A stretch of DNA of 64,000 nucleotides from Lactiplantibacillus nangangensis (lineage in GTDB: Bacteria; Bacillota; Bacilli; Lactobacillales; Lactobacillaceae). The notes below the pieces were generated by a model. That model was not told the origin of the DNA, ran no database searches, and worked only from the letters and a program-made list of their open reading frames with translations. The stretch spans positions 287,925-351,924 of the forward strand of contig NZ_BJDI01000001.1 in NCBI RefSeq assembly GCF_005405065.1. The letters run 5' to 3'. Of this stretch, positions 8,580 through 19,430 are shown one piece after another (the first letter of the stretch is position 1; every line of letters begins with the position of its first letter). A program made the translations under genes and the position numbers.

Positions 8580-10269
8580 AAGTTTTAACTTGGTTACTGA
8601 TCCATGGCTAAAAGTGATTGAAATACAGTCAAATCAGGAACGCACAGTTTCGCTGACGGAGTTATTTGAAAATAGTCAAAATTATCGACAGCTTGCCGGT
8701 GAAATGCATAGTCAGGACTTGGCGATTCTACGTTTGCTATTGGCCATTTTAACAACGGTCTATACGCGATTTGATACAAATGGCGAGCTTTATTCATGGC
8801 TAGAGAAGGGAATAAACGAGTTAACTGTTGATCAGGAAATGTATGACGATACTGGTCAACATGACTTGCTAGCGACTTGGAAAAGCTTACATCAAGCTGG
8901 TCATTTTTCTGAGATCGTTGTGCAATATTTGGAGCAGCATCAGAATCGGTTTGATTTCTTTGGTGAACAACCTTTTTATCAAGCGACAACTGAAGATTAT
9001 GATGCTTTAGTGCCTGAAAATAAGCGAGTTGCGGCGGGTAAAGGCCAAGTATCGATTAAACAAATCAATCGACGGGTTTCCGAAAGTGCAAATACGCCAG
9101 CTATTTTCGCTCCGAAGTCGGGGGAAGCTAAGAACGAGATTCAGCTCGATGAACTTGTGCGCTGGGTCATTGCTTATCAAAACTTTACCGGTGTGACTGA
9201 TAAAACCAAAGTTGTTACGACTGAGAAGTTTTCTAATCCGGCCGGGTGGCTTTATCGGCTTAATCCAGTTTTTGTCAAAGGAGAATCGTTATTCGAAACC
9301 CTGATGTTAAATCTGGTCTTAATTAATACTCGAAAAAGTGATGCTGAGTATGTGTTCCAGAAGCCAGTTTGGGAGTATCCAACGGTCCACGACTATGTTG
9401 AAATGCGGAAGAAACAGATTTTACCGGATAATTTAGCCGAATTATATACTGCTTGGTCACGGCTCTTGCATATTGAGTGGCGTGACAGTGGCCAACCTGC
9501 AATCTTCAGTGCGGGCATCCCAATGTTTGCAGCGGATAGTGCGTTGATTGAACCGATGACCACTTGGCGGCTAGATAAGAAAACCAATGAATATCGGCCA
9601 GCACTTAAAGGTCTACAATCAGTCGGAATTGCGATGTGGCGTAACTTTGGACAGTATGTCAAGGTTAAGCAAGCAGATGATATTCATGAGCCAGGAATGG
9701 TAATTTGGCTACGTAAACTTAAAAAAGAGCACTTGATTGCGCGGAATGCCCCATTGATTTTAAATTCGATTGCCTTGATTAGTGATGGCAATGCCACCTC
9801 ACAATCACCAGCGGTTGAATTGATCGATGATATGCAATTGCAAGCAGATGTCCTATTTGATCCAGAAATTGCGGACTATTGGCCAACACGAATTGAGGGC
9901 GTCATTGAACAGACGCAAACGGTCGGTAAAGATTATTATCATTTTGCCAGTGACATTGCGACAATTCGCAACGTTGAAACACGGCCATTTGCGAGTGCCC
10001 TGAGTGCTAAGTTTTATGATCGTTTAAATGAACCTTTCAAGCAATGGTTGGCAGGCTTAACAGGTGAAGATGATCGAGACGAAAAGATCAATTTGTGGAA
10101 AGATCAACTTAAAGAAATTACGACTCAAGCAGTGGCGGACGTGATGCAGTCGCCTTCACCACGCGATATTAAGGGAATTTCAGGTGAAAAAGGACTGTTA
10201 AACATTTTTACGGCTAAAAACCGCTTAATGTTTAATTTACGGACGCATCTTGATCCAGAGAAAGGGTGA
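8569..10269 (+). CDS. cas8e: Cascade large subunit Cas8e (Cse1/CasA)
   Basis: Cas8e is the PAM-reading large subunit of type I-E Cascade. The opening SFNLVTDPWLKVIE is the classic Cse1 N-terminus, and the protein is 566 aa, normal for the family. The start is taken at ATG 8569, 6 nt after the strong AGGAGG at 8557-8562. The ATG at 8563 would touch that site. The gene overlaps the cas3 end and is followed after 9 nt by cse2, which indicates tight co-translation. Its identity rests on the N-terminus, size and position between cas3 and cse2. Confidence 0.94.
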   Translation: MDNKSFNLVTDPWLKVIEIQSNQERTVSLTELFENSQNYRQLAGEMHSQDLAILRLLLAILTTVYTRFDTNGELYSWLEKGINELTVDQEMYDDTGQHDLLATWKSLHQAGHFSEIVVQYLEQHQNRFDFFGEQPFYQATTEDYDALVPENKRVAAGKGQVSIKQINRRVSESANTPAIFAPKSGEAKNEIQLDELVRWVIAYQNFTGVTDKTKVVTTEKFSNPAGWLYRLNPVFVKGESLFETLMLNLVLINTRKSDAEYVFQKPVWEYPTVHDYVEMRKKQILPDNLAELYTAWSRLLHIEWRDSGQPAIFSAGIPMFAADSALIEPMTTWRLDKKTNEYRPALKGLQSVGIAMWRNFGQYVKVKQADDIHEPGMVIWLRKLKKEHLIARNAPLILNSIALISDGNATSQSPAVELIDDMQLQADVLFDPEIADYWPTRIEGVIEQTQTVGKDYYHFASDIATIRNVETRPFASALSAKFYDRLNEPFKQWLAGLTGEDDRDEKINLWKDQLKEITTQAVADVMQSPSPRDIKGISGEKGLLNIFTAKNRLMFNLRTHLDPEKG

Positions 10270-10278
10270 TGAAAAGTA

Positions 10279-10881
10279 ATGACTTATGAAATTGAAGCAA
10301 CAACCAATCGAATTATTAAGTTGTTAAATCGGGATGGTAGTAACCGCGACAAAGCAACTTTGAGTAGCTTAATTAATGCGCCGACAATTACAAGTCAGCG
10401 TGCGCAGGCGGTTTGGCCCATCTTGCTGGCCAATCTGGACGACACTCAGCTGAGTCATAATGGTGTGCCCACCCGAGGTGAAATTGCGGTCTATACGGCA
10501 ATTCGCTTTTATGCAATTTATCAGCAAGGTCAGGAACAATTTGTTTACGCTAAAGCTAGCGGTGACCAACCGGATGGCGCTAAGTTTTTCTCAGCATTAG
10601 CGATTTTACGCCAAAAGGAAGAGACACGTAAAGCATTGGATAGCCGTGTTCAAGGTGTTCTATCAACGACTAATGCAGCTAGTGTGATTAACGGCCTTTC
10701 ACATTTGAACAGTCTGCTAAAGGGACGTAACAAAACACAAAAAATAGACTTTGCTTGGCTCGCACAAGATTTATATCGGTTACAAGCCAGTTACGAACAA
10801 GCAACACAAGTGCGATTACTTTGGGGACAACAATATTTTAGTATGAAACCAACAACCAAAACTGAAGGGGTAGAAAACTAA
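10279..10881 (+). CDS. cse2: Cascade small subunit Cse2 (CasB/Cas11e)
   Basis: Two copies of Cse2 form the belly of type I-E Cascade and stabilise the R-loop. The protein has 200 aa and is mainly alpha-helical and basic, as expected. The segment GEIAVYTAIRFYAIYQQG and the middle part with ARILR-like helices resemble the family. Its TAA stop overlaps the ATG of cas7 (TAATG), typical of the stoichiometric coupling in this operon. Sequence conservation in Cse2 is low, so position between cas8e and cas7 is strong supporting evidence. Confidence 0.92.
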   Translation: MTYEIEATTNRIIKLLNRDGSNRDKATLSSLINAPTITSQRAQAVWPILLANLDDTQLSHNGVPTRGEIAVYTAIRFYAIYQQGQEQFVYAKASGDQPDGAKFFSALAILRQKEETRKALDSRVQGVLSTTNAASVINGLSHLNSLLKGRNKTQKIDFAWLAQDLYRLQASYEQATQVRLLWGQQYFSMKPTTKTEGVEN

Positions 10882-11954
10882 TGACTAAAAAAAATTTATA
10901 TGTTGACTTAAGTGTCTTACAAACAGTGCCATCATCAAATATTAATCGTGACGATGCTGGTGCGCCCAAAACGGCGTTATATGGTGGCGTGACACGAGCA
11001 CGTGTTTCTTCGCAAAGTTGGAAAAGAGCTGTGAGATTAGCTTTCAAGGATGATAACGTGTCTATCGGAACACGCACCAAGGAAGCGGCCAAATTATTGA
11101 CTGCGAAATTAAAAGAGCTTGATTCAGCGATGACTGATGATGTCGCTGCGGATAAAACCAGTGAGCTCTTTAAAGCTGCTGGGATTAAACTGAACAAGGA
11201 AAACGAGACGGGCGCACTATTGCTGATCAGTCAGGGTCAGATTACGAAGTTAGCACAATATGCCATTGATAATGAAACCTTGGATAAAAAAGAAGTTAAA
11301 GCGGTTTTAAACGGTGATCAATCGGTTGATTTAGCTTTATTTGGTCGGATGGTCGCGGATAATCCAGAATTGAATGTTGATGCTTCCGCGCAAGTGGCAC
11401 ATGCCGTTTCAACGCATGAAGTGGTTCCCGAATATGATTACTTCACGGCTTTGGATGATGAACAACCTGAAGATGCAACTGGCGCAGCGATGTTAGGAAC
11501 CATTAACTTTAACTCGGCGACATTATATCGTTACGCTAATTTGAATATGGTTGAATTGGTGCATAACTTGGATGAAAAGGATGCGATTCAAGGTGCAAGC
11601 GCCTTTATTAAGGACTTCTTGTTATCCATGCCAAATGGTAAGCAGAATACATTTGCCAATAAAACACTACCAAGCTATGTCATGATTACGATTCGGACGG
11701 ATACCCCCGTCAATTTGGTATCGGCATTTGAAGAACCAGTGACGTCGAGAAATGGTTATGTGGAACCTTCGATTAAGCGGCTCGAAGCGGAATATGAAAG
11801 CACCTTACAATATGTCGACCAACCAATTTTAAATCTCGTATTAAGTAAGGATGACTCAAAAGTTGGTGAGAGAGTTGCCAATGTCACTGAACTTTTAGAG
11901 AAAGTCACGGCGGCTTTAACGAAGGCGGTTCAGGATGAAAACATTAACGATTAA
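10881..11954 (+). CDS. cas7e: Cascade backbone Cas7e (Cse4/CasC)
   Basis: Six copies of Cas7e coat the crRNA and form the Cascade backbone. The protein has 357 aa. Near the N-terminus, LQTVPSSNINRDDAGAPKTA followed by RARVSSQSWKRAVR is the highly conserved Cas7e signature. A C-terminal NAF-type segment reading TPVNLVSAFEEPV is present too. The ATG overlaps the cse2 stop, and the 3' end overlaps cas5 by 20 nt. Confidence 0.96.
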   Translation: MTKKNLYVDLSVLQTVPSSNINRDDAGAPKTALYGGVTRARVSSQSWKRAVRLAFKDDNVSIGTRTKEAAKLLTAKLKELDSAMTDDVAADKTSELFKAAGIKLNKENETGALLLISQGQITKLAQYAIDNETLDKKEVKAVLNGDQSVDLALFGRMVADNPELNVDASAQVAHAVSTHEVVPEYDYFTALDDEQPEDATGAAMLGTINFNSATLYRYANLNMVELVHNLDEKDAIQGASAFIKDFLLSMPNGKQNTFANKTLPSYVMITIRTDTPVNLVSAFEEPVTSRNGYVEPSIKRLEAEYESTLQYVDQPILNLVLSKDDSKVGERVANVTELLEKVTAALTKAVQDENIND

Positions 11955-12636
11955 ATTAACAGCGCCATTGCAGTCATATGGTAATGAGGCAACTTTTGAA
12001 CGCCGGACCACGAATGACTATCCAACCAAAAGTGCCATGATTGGGATGGTTGCGGCTGCGTTAGGCTATCGTCGCACTGATGAACGGATTTTAGACCTGA
12101 ACGACTTAGATTTTGCGGTCAGAATCGATCAAGTTGGAAAAAATCTGACAGATTATCAAACGGTCGAGTGGAAGAAGAATACCCGGAAAATTACGTATCG
12201 TGATTATCTCCAAGACGCGGTTTTTGTCGTGGCACTTGGGAGTCAAGATGATCAGTTAATCGATGATATTAAGGTTGCTCTAAAGCATCCACATTTTCCA
12301 CTGTTTTTAGGACGGCGTTCCAATGCACCTGCAGGCGTACTAGATATTCGTGATTTTCCGGATGAAACGCCAATCGCAGCTCTTCAAAAATTAACTTGGC
12401 AAGCGACTAAGCGGTATCAAAAAAATTGCCATAGTCAATCACTCGAAATCGTTGCTGATGCGAATCTAATACCAGCAGCTGCTAGTGCCATGGTGAAAGA
12501 TCAGGTTGGTTCATTTGACCAACGTCACCGTAGTCATCGCTTTCGCGCTATTACTAAGACCAGAGTTGATCTCGACAAGCTGGATGTGCAGGTCAACGAG
12601 CCTGAAACGCAGCATGATCCGATGAAATATCTCTAG
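11935..12636 (+). CDS. cas5e: Cascade subunit Cas5e (CasD)
   Basis: Cas5e caps the 5' handle of the crRNA and contacts Cas8e. The start LTIKLTAPLQSYGNEATFERRTT is represented here by its key motif APLQSYG, typical of Cas5. The motif is followed by PTKSAMIGMVAAALGY, which forms the conserved glycine-rich loop. The length of 233 aa is normal. The ATG lies inside the cas7 3' end. Confidence 0.95.
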   Translation: MKTLTIKLTAPLQSYGNEATFERRTTNDYPTKSAMIGMVAAALGYRRTDERILDLNDLDFAVRIDQVGKNLTDYQTVEWKKNTRKITYRDYLQDAVFVVALGSQDDQLIDDIKVALKHPHFPLFLGRRSNAPAGVLDIRDFPDETPIAALQKLTWQATKRYQKNCHSQSLEIVADANLIPAAASAMVKDQVGSFDQRHRSHRFRAITKTRVDLDKLDVQVNEPETQHDPMKYL

Positions 12637-12650
12637 AAAGGAACAAGTGT

Positions 12651-15173
<2,523 letters not shown>

Positions 15174-15202
15174 GAACCGCGGTATGACAATGTTTTTTTA
15201 GT

Positions 15203-15596
15203 GTATTCCCCACGTATGTAGGGATGATCCAACATGAAAATTAATGCTAAAAACTATTTCAAAGTATTCCCCACGTATGTAGGGATGATCCTTACCTTGT
15301 AAATTCGTGTATTGATCTACAATAGTATTCCCCACGTATGTAGGGATGATCCCTAGCTTGGCGTCAATCATCATCTTCATGACAGGTATTCCCCACGTAT
15401 GTAGGGATGATCCTTCGTCGACGTGGTACAAAACATTCAGCGTAATGTATTCCCCACGTATGTAGGGATGATCCTACGAGAAAGTTCTGGATAAAACTAG
15501 ACATTGAGTATTCCCCACGTATGTAGGGATGATCCTTAAACGTGTGAACTGCGATAGGGGATAGTCCAGTATTCCCCACGTATGTAGGGACGATTG
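15203..15596 (+). CRISPR. Type I-E CRISPR array, 7 repeats, 6 spacers
   Basis: Repeats of 28 nt start at 15203, 15264, 15325, 15386, 15447, 15508 and 15569, separated by 33-nt spacers. The repeat differs from the array at 4538 at two positions only, both in the hairpin loop (GTAT instead of ATAC). The C.A stem mismatch is shared. The last repeat has GGGACGATTG at its end, so the leader is at the left, right after cas2. Five of six spacers start with a pyrimidine. Confidence 0.97.
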
Positions 15597-15652
15597 ATTA
15601 CGTTGGTCAATGAAAAAATAGTCCGTCAAAATTTCAGTTGTAAGTAATCTAA

Positions 15653-15698
15653 AGCACCGCAACTCTTTTAAATTAAAAAAGTCGCAGTGCTCATTTTA
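15653..15698. terminator. Hairpin between CRISPR array and EF-G-binding gene
   Basis: A 12-bp stem with two G-U pairs (15653-15664 with 15680-15691) lies between two converging transcription units: the array from the left and the minus-strand gene from the right. The T-tracts are weak on both sides. Confidence 0.5.
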
Positions 15699-15705
15699 TA
15701 TTAGT

Positions 15706-16359
15706 TTAATTTTTTCGTTGTGGTTGCACCACGGTCAGAAAATCCGTCAATGCTTGTGGATCAGTCAATTGCCGATTGCATTGGTTGCTATCACGACAAA
15801 TATAATTACCTTTCTTGGTGTAAGTACCCAAGCCGGATGATTTAGTTGTCGATAGGAATAGCGCCACATTGCCAATCGTTTGGCAAATGGCGCAAACGCC
15901 TTTGACCGTTTGGGGTGAAAGCTCGCCCTGAATGCCGATTAAACGGCCTTGATAGGGTGCGACAAGATATTTCTTTTGGTTACCACCATCATTCCAGCCC
16001 AAGTAAGTCAATTCATACCGTTTTAAGCCTGCCCATTCTGGTTGCTTTAACTTTTTCACTTTCCGAAAGAGTTTTGCGAGTTTCTTGGTCGAAAGTACGG
16101 GAAATGGATCCACCATTGGGACTAACAGCTCGAGTAACTTTGCGGCGGCTTTTCGTGATAAGCGGTCAGTTTCAAGGCCTGCTAAAAAATGTTGTGTGTT
16201 TAGCTCGTCACTCGGTAATAAAGGTGTGACACGCTCAATAGTTTTCGCACGCACAGCGAGGCGGACTTGAAAGTCATTGACGGCCAAGTAGGCACTCGTC
16301 AAATCGTTGACTTGTTGAGTAATGTAATTGTATTCAGTGGTGGTAATTGTCGGTTTCAT
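15706..16359 (-). CDS. Elongation factor G-binding protein (FusB/FBP family)
   Basis: FusB-type proteins bind EF-G, help it leave stalled ribosomes and can give fusidic acid resistance. The 217-aa protein has the helical N-terminal EF-G-binding domain. Its C-terminal half is treble-clef-like with four cysteines (CAIC about 120 residues in, then CRDSNQC). It ends with LTDFLTVVQPQ. The start is ATG 16359, because CTGAAAGG at 16377-16370 is the ribosome-binding site. An upstream in-frame start at 16392 has none. The site is predicted to be locked in a hairpin controlled by a leader peptide (see attenuator entry), so expression is probably inducible by ribosome stalling. Confidence 0.85.
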   Translation of the reverse strand: MKPTITTTEYNYITQQVNDLTSAYLAVNDFQVRLAVRAKTIERVTPLLPSDELNTQHFLAGLETDRLSRKAAAKLLELLVPMVDPFPVLSTKKLAKLFRKVKKLKQPEWAGLKRYELTYLGWNDGGNQKKYLVAPYQGRLIGIQGELSPQTVKGVCAICQTIGNVALFLSTTKSSGLGTYTKKGNYICRDSNQCNRQLTDPQALTDFLTVVQPQRKN

Positions 16360-16369
16360 AAATAAAATT

Positions 16370-16443
16370 CCTTTCAGATTCAAACCAAACACTTCTCTGA
16401 AAGGTATTGCAGAAAAGTGTCGCTAACAAGCAGCACTTTTCCG
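16370..16443 (-). promoter_or_regulatory. Predicted translational attenuator of the FusB-like gene
   Basis: On the minus-strand RNA four segments can be read. Segment 1 is CGGAAAAGTG (16443-16434). Segment 2 is CACTTTTCTG (16419-16410). Segment 3 is CCTTTCAGAGAAGTG (16404-16390). Segment 4 is TCTGAAAGG (16378-16370), which contains the ribosome-binding site. Segments 1:2 pair over 10 bp with one G-U. Segments 3:4 pair over 9 bp and hide the site. Segments 2:3 can instead pair over 10 bp with one G-U, leaving segment 4 free. Segment 1 lies inside a short leader ORF, so a stalled ribosome would favour 2:3. This is the erm/cat attenuation layout. Folding was done by eye. Confidence 0.7.
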
Positions 16444-16464
16444 TACTAATAATGACGCCATCAT
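16423..16464 (-). CDS. Leader peptide of 13 residues before the FusB-like gene
   Basis: The frame reads MMASLLVRKSAAC and stops at TAG (16425-16423). GAGGAG at 16480-16475 lies 10 nt before the first ATG, a good ribosome-binding site for so small a frame. Its second half overlaps segment 1 of the attenuator. It begins about 35 nt after the predicted transcription start. No homology is claimed. The case rests on the ribosome-binding site, position and RNA pairing. Confidence 0.6.
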   Translation of the reverse strand: MMASLLVRKSAAC

Positions 16465-16505
16465 CGTCGATCATCTCCTCATTCTGGCTGTAACAGCCGA
16501 AAAGT

Positions 16506-16534
16506 AGTATACATAAAAATTCATCAGTTGGCAA
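16506..16534 (-). promoter_or_regulatory. Promoter of the FusB-like gene
   Basis: TTGCCA (16534-16529), a 17-bp spacer and TATACT (16511-16506) with a TG one base before it form a near-consensus sigma-A promoter with an extended -10. Transcription should start near 16499, just before the leader ORF. Confidence 0.75.
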
Positions 16535-16570
16535 CTGTGTCGCCGTTCCTGCTGATTCAAAACGAAACAA

Positions 16571-16586
16571 TGTTTCACGTGAAACA
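16571..16586. other. parS site 1
   Basis: TGTTTCACGTGAAACA is a perfect 16-bp palindrome matching the ParB-binding parS consensus of Firmicutes. It lies between the FusB-like gene and the APF-like gene, next to a terminator. It is one of six identical copies in this window. Confidence 0.9.
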
Positions 16587-16611
16587 AAAAAACTAGCCAT
16601 TACTGACTAGT
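16585..16611 (-). terminator. Terminator of the APF-like gene
   Basis: On the minus strand an 8-bp stem (16611-16604 with 16599-16592, one G-U) with a GTAA loop is followed by seven T residues (16591-16585). It follows the stop codon at 16626 closely. Confidence 0.75.
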
Positions 16612-16625
16612 CGGAGAGATTCAAG

Positions 16626-17027
16626 TTAATACCAGTGGTGATGTTGCCAGAAACGTTTGGCGTTAGTCCATGACCCATAACGACTAGCAACGTACTGATT
16701 GGCGCGGCGTTCTTGATTAACGGGTGAAAGGTTGCCGTGTAAGTATGATCTAAGTAATTGGTAACGACCGTAACAACGGCCATTGCGTGCATTATAGCGG
16801 TAGCCAGATTCACGATAAGCAATCCAATTTTTAGCATTCTTTTGAGCTTTGGATAACCGTGAATTGATTCTGGCGATTTGCCGCTTTTGACTGGCAGATA
16901 AACTAGCTGCTTGTGCCGTCACAGTTGCGGTCTGTGGGAAAATGGTTCCGGAAACGTTGGTCCCTAAACCAACGAGACAACTAAGTAGTAATAAAACAGT
17001 CGCAATCTTAAGTTTGATATTTTTCAT
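16626..17027 (-). CDS. Secreted APF-like / transglycosylase-like protein
   Basis: The protein has 133 aa with a signal peptide (basic start, LLLLSCLVGLG core, cleavage near AQA-AS at about residue 41). A short linker follows and then a C-terminal domain containing WIAYRESGYRYNARNG, GRYQLL and ending YGSWTNAKRFWQHHHWY. This is the C-terminal domain of lactobacillus aggregation-promoting factors and related cell-wall proteins with a lysozyme-like glutamate (E in YRESG). It probably acts at the cell wall. No LysM domain is visible, so it is a short form. GGGGAAG upstream is the likely ribosome-binding site. Confidence 0.8.
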   Translation of the reverse strand: MKNIKLKIATVLLLLSCLVGLGTNVSGTIFPQTATVTAQAASLSASQKRQIARINSRLSKAQKNAKNWIAYRESGYRYNARNGRCYGRYQLLRSYLHGNLSPVNQERRANQYVASRYGSWTNAKRFWQHHHWY

Positions 17028-17057
17028 TTATGTAACTTCCCCGCTGATTATTTAACC

Positions 17058-17075
17058 CTATGGTAGCTATCATAG
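17058..17075. repeat. 18-bp inverted repeat upstream of the APF-like gene
   Basis: CTATGGTAGCTATCATAG is a palindrome with one mismatch, about 30 bp upstream of the ATG. It is a possible operator of unknown regulator. Confidence 0.4.
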
Positions 17076-17208
17076 TGGGGAAGTATTGCAGGACTGTTAT
17101 CAAAAAATTACCATGTCGTTAAAAATGATGACACTTGAAACAATTGGTTGCTTAAACGGGGCATTGATGGAGCAGTAGGGATGATCAAGTTAGTTGGCAT
17201 AATAACCA

Positions 17209-17246
17209 AATAATGACGAAGCCAGTCAATTAGCTTCGTCATTATT
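17209..17246. terminator. Bidirectional terminator after hpaB-like gene
   Basis: A 14-bp perfect stem (17209-17222 with 17233-17246) lies directly beyond the stop codon of the minus-strand gene and has A/T-rich flanks on both sides. Confidence 0.8.
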
Positions 17247-18662
17247 TTAGTGATTTAAGAGTTGATCTAACATGGTATTCCCAGCACTTAAATCTTCGTC
17301 CAAGTAGTGCTTGGAACGAATTCGCATGGGATCACCACCATGATAGTATTCGTACATTAATTGGCGTTGCCCGAAACCGGAACTAGATAAGTCAAAGGCT
17401 AAATTGAGTAATTTAGACCGATCTTTAGCATCTGCTTGCGAAGTTGCTAGAGCCTTTTCCAAAATGGAGCCATTGTCGCCGTCGAATTCACCAAATCCAG
17501 GGACACCGACCATGGAGCCAGCTGCTAAGCGTTGCGTGACTTGCATGGCTTCTTCAAAGAAACCCGGAAGGCTCGCACGAACGGCTAACAAGGCCTGTAA
17601 ATCCGGCGTATAGATACCGAATTCATCCAATTGGCCGTTATCCTCAGAACGAGTGATCGTGCCCTTGATTAATTCCAAGTTCGCGGTTAAACGGCCCAGT
17701 TTTTCTTGGACGCCTAGGAAGTGGTCTAAACCTAAAGTGTGCGCGACGCGGATGGCGAGACTGGTGGCAAATTCAAGTTTCGTAATGCCACGGACCTCAT
17801 CTTGGTGAGAGGTATGCCCGAAAATACCAGTTTCAATAAAGAATCGATTACTCATCTCGTAGTCGTTTTCCACGAAGACCTGATTCCAAGGAATGAAGGC
17901 GTGGTCGAAGACAATATAGGCGTCGATTTCGTCTAGGGCGTTACTGAGGGGATAATCGTCCTCAGTGTAACCGGGATGATCAAGCAGTTTACGACAAATG
18001 ATTTTCACGCCGGGGGTATTTAACGGTGTCGCAAAGGCTACCCCGTAGCTGGTGTCGCCTTTTTCTAGGAGCAACTCTGGTGGATTAAAGATAAGCAAGT
18101 CATCCGCGATCGGCGCCATTGTGTTGACCATTTTAGCGCCCGAGACAACGATACCGTCTGGCCGACGCTCGATCGTGTGCACGCCAGCATAGCCGCTTGG
18201 AATCGCGTTAATGGGCTTACTCCGGTCGAGTTGTGGATTTTGTAAGGCGTGACTGATGAAAATATCATTGGCTTTGACCCATTCCGCATAGTGCTTGGCA
18301 TTCTCGCCAAAGTTAGTGTACTGATTATGCCCTAAAAAGGCGCTCCGCTCCGCTAAAACGGCCATCCCGGTTGCCAAAAAGTCTGGCGTCCGACCAAGCA
18401 TGCCGTTGTTCGCTTGGGCAATTTCTTGATAAGCTTGGTGTTTTTGACGTAAATCGTCAACGGTCCGGGGAACCTTATAAGCGATGTCGTAGCGATGGCC
18501 ATTTTCGACGTAGGTGTGGATGTCGGGATGCGACTTTTGCAAGGTATAGTATTGATTATTTAATGCTAAAGTTTTGCGAAAAATCGGAATATCCGCCACC
18601 TTAATTCGGTGACCATTCAGATAGACGGCGCGGCCGTCATCAAGTTCTTCAATTGTGTGCAT
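17247..18662 (-). CDS. 4-hydroxyphenylacetate 3-hydroxylase family protein (HpaB-like)
   Basis: HpaB-type enzymes are FADH2-dependent aromatic hydroxylases. This one has 471 aa and is full length. Family blocks include RTPDFLATGMAVLAER, the VSGAKMVNTMAPIADDLL block near residue 170, PWNQVFVEND and the C-terminal GDPMRIRSKHYL. The ribosome-binding site AAAGGAGGAG sits 5 nt before the ATG at 18662. HpaB normally needs a separate flavin reductase (HpaC), and none is encoded in this window. The real substrate cannot be told from sequence; related enzymes include vinylacetyl-CoA isomerase/4-hydroxybutyryl-CoA dehydratase relatives, which I consider less likely. Confidence 0.85.
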   Translation of the reverse strand: MHTIEELDDGRAVYLNGHRIKVADIPIFRKTLALNNQYYTLQKSHPDIHTYVENGHRYDIAYKVPRTVDDLRQKHQAYQEIAQANNGMLGRTPDFLATGMAVLAERSAFLGHNQYTNFGENAKHYAEWVKANDIFISHALQNPQLDRSKPINAIPSGYAGVHTIERRPDGIVVSGAKMVNTMAPIADDLLIFNPPELLLEKGDTSYGVAFATPLNTPGVKIICRKLLDHPGYTEDDYPLSNALDEIDAYIVFDHAFIPWNQVFVENDYEMSNRFFIETGIFGHTSHQDEVRGITKLEFATSLAIRVAHTLGLDHFLGVQEKLGRLTANLELIKGTITRSEDNGQLDEFGIYTPDLQALLAVRASLPGFFEEAMQVTQRLAAGSMVGVPGFGEFDGDNGSILEKALATSQADAKDRSKLLNLAFDLSSSGFGQRQLMYEYYHGGDPMRIRSKHYLDEDLSAGNTMLDQLLNH

Positions 18663-18701
18663 TTAAACTCCTCCTTTTGAGTCTCAAGACTAGCATACCA
18701 A

Positions 18702-18715
18702 ATTAAGCGCTTTCT
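18702..18715. promoter_or_regulatory. Candidate cre (CcpA) site upstream of hpaB-like gene
   Basis: Read on the minus strand, AGAAAGCGCTTAAT matches the relaxed cre pattern WGWAARCGYTWWMA at 13 of 14 positions. It lies about 40 bp before the ATG, where it could mediate carbon catabolite control. Confidence 0.4.
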
Positions 18716-18836
18716 TAGACTGTAATCACGTAAACGATGAATATAATTGTTTTTCCGTTGAAAATTGCCTAATTTAGCAGGTAAAAAGGTGAGATATGGT
18801 ACGCTATAGAGTAATTAAACCAAGGGATGGGGTAGC

Positions 18837-19418
18837 GTGACCACTGATGAAATTTTTCGTGCGATTCAGGCAGATCCACAAAATCAAGATTTTACCAAAC
18901 AAGGGATTCAACCGTTGTATCATGTTGACGCCAATGCCAAAATTTTATTGATCAGTCAGGCGCCCAGTCGTCGAGCACAAGCCACGATGACCTTCTGGGA
19001 TGATGCTAGTGGTGATCGATTACGAGATTGGATGGGCGTGACCAAAGATCAGTTTTATCATGCTGGTAAAATCGCGGTCCTACCGCTGGACTTTTATTAC
19101 CCTGGCAAACAGCCGCATGGTGGCGATCTACCGCCAAGGAAAGGTTTTGCCGATAAGTGGCATGCGCCATTACTGAAATTAATGCCGAACATTCAACTCA
19201 CGTTATTGATTGGGGCATATGCGCAAAAGGCTTATTTACCGACTCGGCCGAAAACACTGACGGCGACGGTTGCGCACTATGCCGACTATTTGCCGGATTA
19301 TTTTCCGTTAGTCCACCCGTCACCCTTAAATTATGGCTGGCTAAATCAGCATCCATGGTTTCTGATAACGGTGGTACCGGTATTGCAGCAACGTGTCGCT
19401 CAAATTATAAAAGAATAG
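18837..19418 (+). CDS. Uracil-DNA glycosylase family protein
   Basis: The protein has 193 aa. The ILLISQAPSRRAQ segment (around residue 35-50) is the position of motif A (water-activating loop) of family 4/5-like uracil-DNA glycosylases. VHPSPLNYGWLNQHPWF near the C-terminus is the HPS/P motif B. It probably removes uracil or related lesions from DNA. The GTG at 18837 follows GGGATGGGG. It is the first of three same-strand genes with short gaps (13-16 nt), ending with the TetM-like GTPase. The exact subfamily is uncertain. Confidence 0.8.
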   Translation: MTTDEIFRAIQADPQNQDFTKQGIQPLYHVDANAKILLISQAPSRRAQATMTFWDDASGDRLRDWMGVTKDQFYHAGKIAVLPLDFYYPGKQPHGGDLPPRKGFADKWHAPLLKLMPNIQLTLLIGAYAQKAYLPTRPKTLTATVAHYADYLPDYFPLVHPSPLNYGWLNQHPWFLITVVPVLQQRVAQIIKE

Positions 19419-19430
19419 GATATCAGTCAA

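Noticed and set aside
16334..16600. 88-codon minus-strand frame covering the FusB leader region
   Set aside because: It runs through parS and the attenuator, has no ribosome-binding site for its start, and ends inside the FusB-like gene. The 13-codon leader ORF explains the region better.
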